Positions 56,351-64,000 of a stretch of DNA of 64,000 nt are shown piece by piece. Where the stretch lies: positions 37,142 to 101,141 of the forward strand of contig CANNZV010003187.1 of NCBI GenBank assembly GCA_947561585.1. The letters are read 5' to 3'. Source of the DNA: Caprella mutica (taxonomy: Eukaryota; Arthropoda; Malacostraca; Amphipoda; Caprellidae). The position numbers and the translations under genes were made by a program. Each line of letters begins with the position of its first letter. The stretch's first letter is position 1. Below the pieces are notes generated by a model, which saw only the letters and a list, made by a program, of their open reading frames with translations, was not told where the DNA came from and did no database searches.

Positions 56351-58784
56351 TATAGTACCTAGTAGACGACACAAAAATTTGACGTCACCACAACAACACA
56401 TTCCTTGTTTGTGACCGAGCGGCTCATAATTCCTCGTATTTGCATGTTAATATCGAGAAGTTTAAAGTCATTTTATAAGGGTTTCGTGCCGAAGAAAAGC
56501 GAAAATGACGATTGAACCTCAAAGTTGAATATATAGATATAATTCAGGTGTGTTTTTATTGTTCATTTCTTTAACTGATCTATAAAAAATAGAGTCTTGA
56601 AAATATGCTATATAGGAGACTAGACTAGTGCTAGTTAACTGTTAAATTGAAGTTCCTATGGATAACAAATGAGGAAAAAAATAATGGAAATACAATTTAA
56701 CTAATGCCTAGTTAGTAATTGATAATAAAATAATTAAATTTAGAAGTGACTAATTTTAAGTAGGTTTTCCCATGTTTCAAAGTGCGGTCAGAGTAGCCAT
56801 TTCCAGTCACCCGGTGGTCACGTCACACTAGATTAAATCAGCTGATTACCATACCCTATGTTACTGTATCCTGGTTTTAACGGAAAAATATTGTCTCTTA
56901 AACAAAAAAAAAATTATCAAATAAATTTGGAGGATAATGATTACCAGAGAAAAATTACGCAAGTGAGATAATTCGACATCAAAATCCATATAATTTGAGC
57001 AACCAAGACAAGTAATCAAATTAACTTTGTAAGATGTTGGTATGAAAGAATGAAAATCTTTATCTCAATCACGTGAATGTCTTTTAATGATAAACCTTTG
57101 TATAAAAAATATTATTAATACCAATAATACGATTGCTGTCAAAGTTTAAACGATATAAAAACTTATATTTTCAGAATCTGATGTGAATTTAATATTAAAA
57201 TGATTAGAGTTTCAATATCTGTATTTGAAAAATGATTTATACGAGATTGATCTGAAAACATTAGGAAAATACCATCTATATATCTACGATAAAATTTAGT
57301 TTTAAATTCGATGGCATTTATCTGTACATTATTGTTAACTTGTTCATAAAAACATAAAAAGTGAAAGTAACTGAGTCAAATTTTTTAATCGGTGACCTAG
57401 CTGCATAGTGACCCAAACAGACACGCCTCTCTCTAGGTCTTCACAAAACTTGTGCGCACTCCCGCTCCCGCTCGCAACAACCGAAAGAATACTATTATCT
57501 CACTCTATAGCCAATAGCCATTTTAGATTGATTACCGACAGGCATCCTCCGCTTTAGTTACAAAATCACGACTCAGTTTAGTTACCAAACGGTAACTAAA
57601 GCGAATAAAAGTAAAATTTTGATGTTTTTTTAGTTACCGTGAAATAATCACAAAAAACTGTCTCCGTTTTCTATGTTTACGAACGGTTCTTATTTCGAAA
57701 CATGACTCAAAAACAAGGACCACTTTTACTAAAGTGAGTTGTACTTAAAGCGAGGCCTGCCTGTATTCTAATATAATCTGATTATAAATACACAATTGAA
57801 TTTCAAAACAGACCATTGCCAATAATCAAAACGGAGAAAGAAACTTAAAATAGAAAAATCTACCTACAAAAATCTAACCTTAATTAATAATAAACACTAA
57901 AACAATAATATTATTCATCAAAATCTAAAGAAAAGCAATATCAAAGGATGGAAGATATTACACCCTATAAAAGCAACAATTAGGGTACCTATATTTTTGA
58001 TTAAATCTTTCGTAGTGATATTCTCTATTGCAATTAATCTGTAAATCATAGAGTTATGATAAACTACTCTAGAGAGAGGAAGTGTCGCAGCGAATGCAGG
58101 ACGCTAAAGAAGACGGTATAAAACCTTATTTTGTTTCAGTTATATCATTTCTCCATTAAATTTTGTTTCAGTTATATCATTTCTCCATTAAACTGACGCT
58201 AGATTGCCAGTCACGTGACCCAAAAATAAGGATTTTAGCGTCCCGCAAGACGCGATATTATTTTGGCCACTGACTCACCACTTGCTGTGAACTAAGGAAC
58301 CTGCCACACGAGCGTTTTAAACGCTCCAAAATCGTCGCGTAACATGGATACATATGGAATGGGTTTAACAATAATTTCTTCAGAGTCAAAACCGCTAGAC
58401 AAAAAAGCTCGTGTGATACTGTCCTAATAAAAACAGGAATAGATGCAGATTGGCACATGGAAATATTATTTCCAGATTTTCATATCATGTAAATACAAAA
58501 GAAAAGGATAATATATAAAGATACTATTAAAGTTGAAGAAGTGCAAAGGACTTCGGAAAAAACGAACAATAAAGTGTTCAATTAGTACAATAAATTCATT
58601 TTTATACTGTGAATCATTACCAAATAGGATTTTTATTAACAAGAAATTCTAACTGTAAGTAAAACAGATTATTTCAAAACTAGCTACCACAGATCACATC
58701 AAAGTATGAACATAGTACACCTTAACTTACCCTATAATATTAGGGGAATGAATTAATAGAAACTAGATTACGTGCACCCGGTAG
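56351..58784. other. AT-rich region with small repeats
   Basis: No gene seen. It contains the MITE at 57,539 and a 32-bp perfect direct duplication (tttgtttcagttatatcatt core) at about 58,131-58,194. Confidence 0.45.
57539..57763. mobile_element. 225-bp pogo/Tigger-type MITE
   Basis: Ends CAGGCATCCTCCGCTTTAG and, inverted, CAGGCAGGCCTCGCTTTAA. An inner palindrome TAGTTACCAAACGGTAACTA lies near the left end. TA is present on the right flank only. Confidence 0.6.
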
Positions 58785-59085
58785 AGCGCATACATTCGCC
58801 ACCGCTTATCCGTTCGCTACCAAAATCTAATACACTGGTGAATGGATAGTGACCAATCGACCCACCAAGTTTCATGCAATATAGTTGAAACTTTGAGTTA
58901 TTGAGTTATAAATGGCCTTGATATTTGACCATTAACCCGATTGCTGTCAAAATCTAACAAAATAGTTCCTGCATATTGACCAATCGTCCAACCAAGTTTC
59001 ATGCAATATGGTACAATACATTTTGAGTTATAAATGACCATAACCTTGACTTTTGACCGGATCGCTCCCAAAATTTTACCAGCAA
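58785..59085 (-). repeat. Inverse copy of the 46,130 dispersed repeat
   Basis: Begins gtagagcgcatacattcgcc, then accgcttat, and has two or more units with caccaagtttcatgcaatat and gagttataaatgacc. The BEL/Pao remnant starts where this repeat breaks off. A further related unit lies at 62,245-62,330. Confidence 0.6.
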
Positions 59086-59420
59086 GTCACTGGGCGCAGA
59101 TGGCGGCGTGTTCAGTATCTTTCAGACCAATTCTGGTAAGCTGGAAACGTAGTTATGTATACACCCTTAGTGATAGACACATATGGAAAACCAGAAACGA
59201 TTGTGTTAGAAGGTGTGACGTGGTTCTTCTAAGAACCAAAACCAAACGAAAATTGTGGCCTCTTGCACTTATAGTAGACTTCAAGAAGAGTAAAGATGGT
59301 TTAGTTAGAAATGTTACCCTTAAAATGATCAACCGTACTAGTAAATTCAAACCTGCGCTATTAGAAAGATCATTACACGATACCGTACTCCTAATCCCTG
59401 GCAAAGACCATAGCTGTTGA
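59086..59420 (+). pseudogene. BEL/Pao Pol C-terminus (DUF5641-like)
   Basis: The plus-strand frame reads VSWKRSYVYTLSDRHIWK, then CDVVLLRTKTKRKLWPLALI and KDGLVRNVTLKM, the order found at the very end of BEL/Pao polyproteins (GDxVLL..WPLGRI..DGxVR). The upstream RT, RNase H and integrase are absent. The stop is followed within 50 bases by a GGGGGGAG purine tract and an LTR, the expected context. Confidence 0.7.
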
Positions 59421-59466
59421 TTTCTTCTTGTCTGTAACTGTAACTGGGTTACAAGTCAGGGGGGAG

Positions 59467-62236
59467 TGTGACGGCAGTCCAGTTTTTCTTCATATCATAT
59501 CATGTCATTTCATTTATTCATATATTTAACTGTACCGCACATCTGACAACTCAACATTTACCTCTAAAACTCACTTCAAATACTCGTCAATCCTAATATT
59601 GTCAGTTTAACTCCAGCCACCTGCATAGACAGTAATAAAACTATAGTGACTCTACAATATCCAAATTTCCCTAACCAATCTAATTATTTTATATAGAAAC
59701 TTGGAAGCCCCATATCGAGTGAGTGAAGTTTCTGATATTATTATTTAATCTGTGTTACGTATTGTTTGTTAGTTAGTTTAGTATTTATATTTTAGTGTTA
59801 GGTATCAATATCTTGTACATGATTGGTATTTCGGGAAAGACCCCCGTGACTGATATAACTCCATATCATATTTTCTAAATTAATAATATTTTTACTATAA
59901 AATGGAAATCTCTTTATTAGTCGAGGTCTAGTATATATAGTAACAATTCTGAATACTTCGGTATATTATTAAAAATGTTTAAAACTATGCAGCCATATTT
60001 TCCTTAGATTAATTTCTTGTCTAAGGTAGTATTTATATCAAAAATATATTATAAATACGTATTATCTGGTGCCCGTGTCTCTATTTGCTTTGAAAGAACC
60101 TAAATTGCTATAAACTTAACTATATTATGAGGCATGGGTACCGGGCATTCGTCTAAATCTTTTGTGCCAGTTTTCCATCTAGAATCTGAGTCCTGAGCAG
60201 GCGATGGCTGATGAAAGTATATGCGGTGGAAATGGTTTGCAGGGAGAAATTTTGTCAGTGGAGATAAATAAAAACTAGAAGGAAGCGCACTAACATCCCA
60301 CTCTGAAAACTACTCATCAGATGTATGACTAACCGTGATCAATTTTGCGCATTCAATTGATAGCAGTGACTTCAACTAATTAGTCAGCTGAATTTTGCAA
60401 TCTCTTGATTTGTATGGACTACAACTACAATATGGTAGCAGTAGGCATGGTCAGGATGGAGTAAGTCCATGTTCGGACAGAGGGACCACTATGCGCTGAC
60501 GGTGAAGGAGACTACAAGTATTGGCGACTGAAATGCATAAGTAGGGTAAGGAACCTTACCTCAAAGTTTACTTTGTTGTAATTTAGGGTTTTTCTAACAA
60601 TGCGAGATAAGGTGCCAGATAATTAAATATTATTTTTACATCCATGCATATTTCATTACTATTACGAATTACTATTTAATTACTATTACGAATTACTATT
60701 TAATTACTTATACGAATTACTATTTAATTACTTATACGAATTACTATTTAATTACTTATACGAATTACTATTTAATTACTTATACGAATTACTATTTAAT
60801 TACTTATACGAATTACTATTTAATTACTTATACGAATAACTATTTAATTACTTATACGAATAACTATTTAATTACTATTACGAATAACTATTACGAATTA
60901 CTTATACGAATAACTATTTAATTACTATTACGAATAACTATTACGAATTACTTCACTTAATTACTATTACGAATTACTTCACTTAATTACTATTACGAAT
61001 TACTTCACTTAATTACTATTACGAATTACTTCACTTAATTACTATTACGAATTACTTCACTTAATTACTATTACGAATTACTTCACTTAATTACTATTAC
61101 GAATTACTTCACTTAATTACTATTACGAATTACTTCACTTAATTACTATTACGAATTACTTCACTTAATTACTATCACGAATTACTTCACTTAATTACTA
61201 TTACGAATTACTTCACTTAATTACTATTACGAATTACTTCACTTAATTACTATTACGAATTACTTCACTTAATTACTATTACGAATTACTTCACTTAATT
61301 ACTATTACGAATTACTTCACTTAATTACTATCACGAATTACTTCACTTAATTACCTTAACAATTTATAAATTATATTATTTAATGCTCATTCATTACTAT
61401 TCAATCGCACTACTTAAAATAATTAACTTAATATAGAAAATAATAAATTAGTACATAACTAGGTGATTTATTTTCGTATTTTTTCTTTGTAGATTCTGCT
61501 AAATCCTTCGCTAGCAACCTGTTCTTTCTACACGTTGTACCATGGCTAACACCTGGAGAGTTGGAAGAGCGTATTGGCATTTCTAACAAATAATTAGGAA
61601 CCGCACCTTCAGTGTGTTCTAAATATTTCATATTCACTTTGATTAAAATTGTAAAAATTAGTTTAAAATATTATGTAGATTGAGTCTTTTAAGATAGTTT
61701 GAAAATTTATAAATTATTATTTATTTCCCTATACTGGCATAGTTTTACTTAATTTATGGCAAAAGTTAAAATTTTATAGATGTTCATATCAGTAGCTAGG
61801 TGTGTACTATTCTAGTGTTATTATACCCTACCATTATAGTTTACTAACGCCGCAATTAACCTAAGTTTAACTTCGCGTGATAGTGCTATACTCACGATAT
61901 GTCTCTTATTTAAATAGTTTAGTGTCAATTTACTATAAATATTTTTCATCTTTCTTCGCATCTTTCTGTGTATCCCGTATTATCACACTACTGATATTGG
62001 CATCTATTTATTCATGAACCTATTCATCAAGAGCCATTTTCCTGTCCTACTTCTTCAATTAAGTCCCTTGTACTTTATATACGTGTTTTCCATTTTGTTC
62101 ATCGTAATTATGTAACTATGATTTTTGTAACTAATTAAGGTATTTTTGTGTCTTTGCAGTCACGTTTATCAGTGAGGAATAAAAACTTTAACAGTTTCAC
62201 ATGGTTCTATTCAGCCCTAAAATAGTTCCGTGACAG
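59467..62236 (+). repeat. Probable BEL/Pao 3' LTR, about 2.77 kb
   Basis: It starts TGTGACGGCAG directly after the purine tract and probably ends TTCCGTGACA at 62,236, after an AATAAA signal at about 62,179. TGT..ACA ends fit LTRs. It contains two tandem-repeat blocks (60,650-61,360). The 5' LTR is missing, so the right border is inferred. Confidence 0.5.
60650..61360. repeat. Two adjoining minisatellites of 24 and 26 bp
   Basis: The first block (about 60,660-60,955) has unit attacttatacgaattacta plus ttta. The second (about 60,957-61,356, 15-16 copies) has unit attactattacgaattactt plus cactta. They share the attacgaattact core, so one arose from the other. Confidence 0.9.
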
Positions 62237-62244
62237 ACATAGAA

Positions 62245-62330
62245 CAATCGTTTCACCAAATTTCAGGCAATTTGGTTGAACACTTTTTCAGTTATGCGAA
62301 TAACAAGATGATAAATAAATAAATAAATGC
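62245..62330. repeat. Single unit of the 46,130 repeat family with (aaat) tail
   Basis: Contains tttcaccaaatttcaggcaa, ttcagttatgcgaataac and a short taaataaataaataaat tail. The tail suggests the 3' end of an old retroelement. Confidence 0.45.
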
Positions 62331-62359
62331 TGTCAATAATATAACATTCCTGCATTCTG

Positions 62360-63437
62360 CAAAGGTAATTATGGATCTTTTCTGTTTGCTGGGCGCATTT
62401 GAAAATAATGCAAATATAATTATCATGGATACGCGTTGTTATTTAATGACCTCTGCTTTATGAGAACCCCTTTCATTTATGACTTAGAAGATTGTAATCT
62501 GAAGTGGATTTGGAGAAACCTTAAAATTCGACATAATAAATCAAAAAAACGGGTAAAAATTTAATTCTTATGTATGATTATTTTATATTCTTATGTTTAT
62601 TAATTATAACTAGTACAGTACCTGTTATTGAATCTAAATTATATTCGAATGAAATTATGTATTATGGATAAACATATTCTGATTAAACAAAAAATATCTC
62701 TCAAAAGCCAAAATATAATTTTTTTGAAAATAATTAGCGTCAATATTAATGTAGCTCGTAGTCATGATACTGCCACAAATGATTTGTTTTTCCTTTTAAT
62801 ATGTATCTCTTAATAAAAGTGTGACACACTGACGGACGGATGCGGCTCTAATTAGAGTACTAGTGTACTTTCCCGTTAAAAATAACGGGTTATCATCAAT
62901 ACCAATTTATTACCCGTTGAATAATGAATTCAATTAAAATTAAATTTACTGCATAGTCTAATTTATTTTATAGATAAAATACATTTAAAAATTGAATAAA
63001 AATATGGGAATTCAAATATCAAGTCTATATATTCCTGTGCGTATCATAGTTACATTCTTCATGTTTAATACCCGTCATGTAAAAGCTAACACTAAATAAA
63101 TAAACAGACTAGGGAAATTATTAGTATAGATAGATAGATGTGAAACCAACTAAGAACTTTTCCCATTATTCAACAGATCTGTTTTCAAATCGCCATAATG
63201 TCTCCGACTTGTCAAGAAAATTGTTATTATCATCATCATAGTATTAATTCATTTTCATATGCGCCCAGGAAACAGAAACTTTTCTAATTACATTAATTAA
63301 TATAACAAGTCTGTATTTTTATTCTAACTAAATAATTTAATTTTGAAACTCAGTGTCTATGATACCATTATATTTTATAATTTTATTTGCATTATCTTCC
63401 AATGCGCCCAGCAAACAGAAAAGATCCGAAATTATGT
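62360..63437. mobile_element. Palindromic element with ggatcttttctgtttgctgg ends
   Basis: 62,366-62,425 is inverted relative to 63,375-63,437 (gatcttttctgtttgctggg, then gcatt, then gcaaatataatta-type sequence). A third partial copy lies at 63,260 (tgcgcccaggaaacagaaa). No coding capacity. A small hairpin cccgttaaaaataacggg lies at 62,872-62,889. Confidence 0.6.
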
Positions 63438-63779
63438 ATAATAGACAGCACTGTACAGTATAGTGTAACATTAGGGTTACTATTCAGTAGCCCGATGCCC
63501 CATTAGTCCGACACTTTTGTAGTTCATTACTGATTTAACATAAAGTATATGTATATCGGGTGGCGTGCCGCCCCCCGAACCCCTCTGCCAGGTCATTAAA
63601 CAATCCTGAAGTGAGTGTGAAATACAACAAACTAGCATATACAACAAACACTACATTAAATTAAGAAATCAAATAAGGGATTGCTTAATACTAATTAATA
63701 TTAGAAATAAAGGAAAATAAAAAGGAATATATAATTTAAAAAATGAAACATCATTTTAATATTTTGATTAGTTATTAAT
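63438..63779. other. AT-rich stretch with a short GC-rich repeat
   Basis: cgggtggcgtgccgcc ... ctctgccaggtcatta at 63,558 resembles 24,411-24,440. No gene. Confidence 0.4.
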
Positions 63780-64000
63780 AGAGCTAGGACATTGGAGCAC
63801 TTAAAAAAGAGCAGTAGTAGCGGTCAAAACGAGCACTTGTAGCGCTATAAATGTGCAGTATAGGAGCGATAGAAAAGAGTATTTGGGGCACTTATCGGAG
63901 CATTTGAAGCACTTATCAGTGCATTTGGGGACAGTTATTGGTGCATTTGAGGCAGTTTTTGGAGTGTTTCATGCACCGAAAGAAAAAGCGTGTTACTTAT
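63780..64000. repeat. Degenerate tandem repeat of about 20 bp
   Basis: Successive units of the form ggagcatttgaagcacttat drift through variants (tgcatttggggacagttatt). It runs to the window edge. Confidence 0.6.

Overview
The window looks like nuclear DNA of an AT-rich insect, and my guess is a hemipteran. The basis is spliced host genes with GT..AG introns, a Drosophila-like U6 snRNA, a eukaryotic tRNA-Pro and a dense load of insect-type transposable elements. There are no bacterial operons and no CRISPR array. Host content is small: two U6 snRNA copies facing each other, one well-supported five-exon gene (a NUDT22-type Nudix hydrolase, minus strand), one tRNA-Pro(CGG), and one three-exon conserved-looking gene of unknown function. 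Almost everything else is mobile or repetitive DNA.

Layout. 0.5-2.1 kb: an inverted repeat with a complete U6 gene in each arm; the two U6 copies are identical although the rest of the arms has diverged. 3.5-4.0 kb: decayed DDE transposase. 6.0-21 kb: NUDT22 (five exons; all exon phases join). Its 11.4 kb first intron holds a 36-bp minisatellite, a long inverted repeat around an almost intact CR1/L2-type LINE, a 1.19 kb mariner-type MITE, a G/C-run foldback repeat and a hAT MITE with a perfect 8-bp target duplication. 21.5 kb: tRNA-Pro. 26.4-27.7 kb: the unknown three-exon gene. 28-34.4 kb: an old palindromic repeat split by a young copia element (337-bp LTRs, 5-bp duplication) that has lost protease and most of integrase. 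34.3-38.0 kb: a decayed LINE. 38.0-44.2 kb: a 6.1 kb palindromic element whose arms are built of three satellite types in mirror order and which is flanked by a 7-bp direct repeat. 44.8-46.0 kb: a LINE tail split by a MITE. 47.6-52.7 kb: a 69-bp minisatellite and an I-type LINE with RNase H. 53.8-56.35 kb: one pogo-like transposon nested inside another. 59.1-62.2 kb: the 3' end of a BEL/Pao element with a long LTR that contains minisatellites. 62.4-64 kb: another inverted repeat and degenerate tandem repeats.

The host genes do not form an operon or visible pathway. The best candidates for something unusual are the U6 pair, which also has a tRNA-like B box about 117 bp downstream of each copy, and the giant satellite-armed transposon at 38,033-44,162. 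All assignments come from reading the sequence and by-eye translation; no database search was run.
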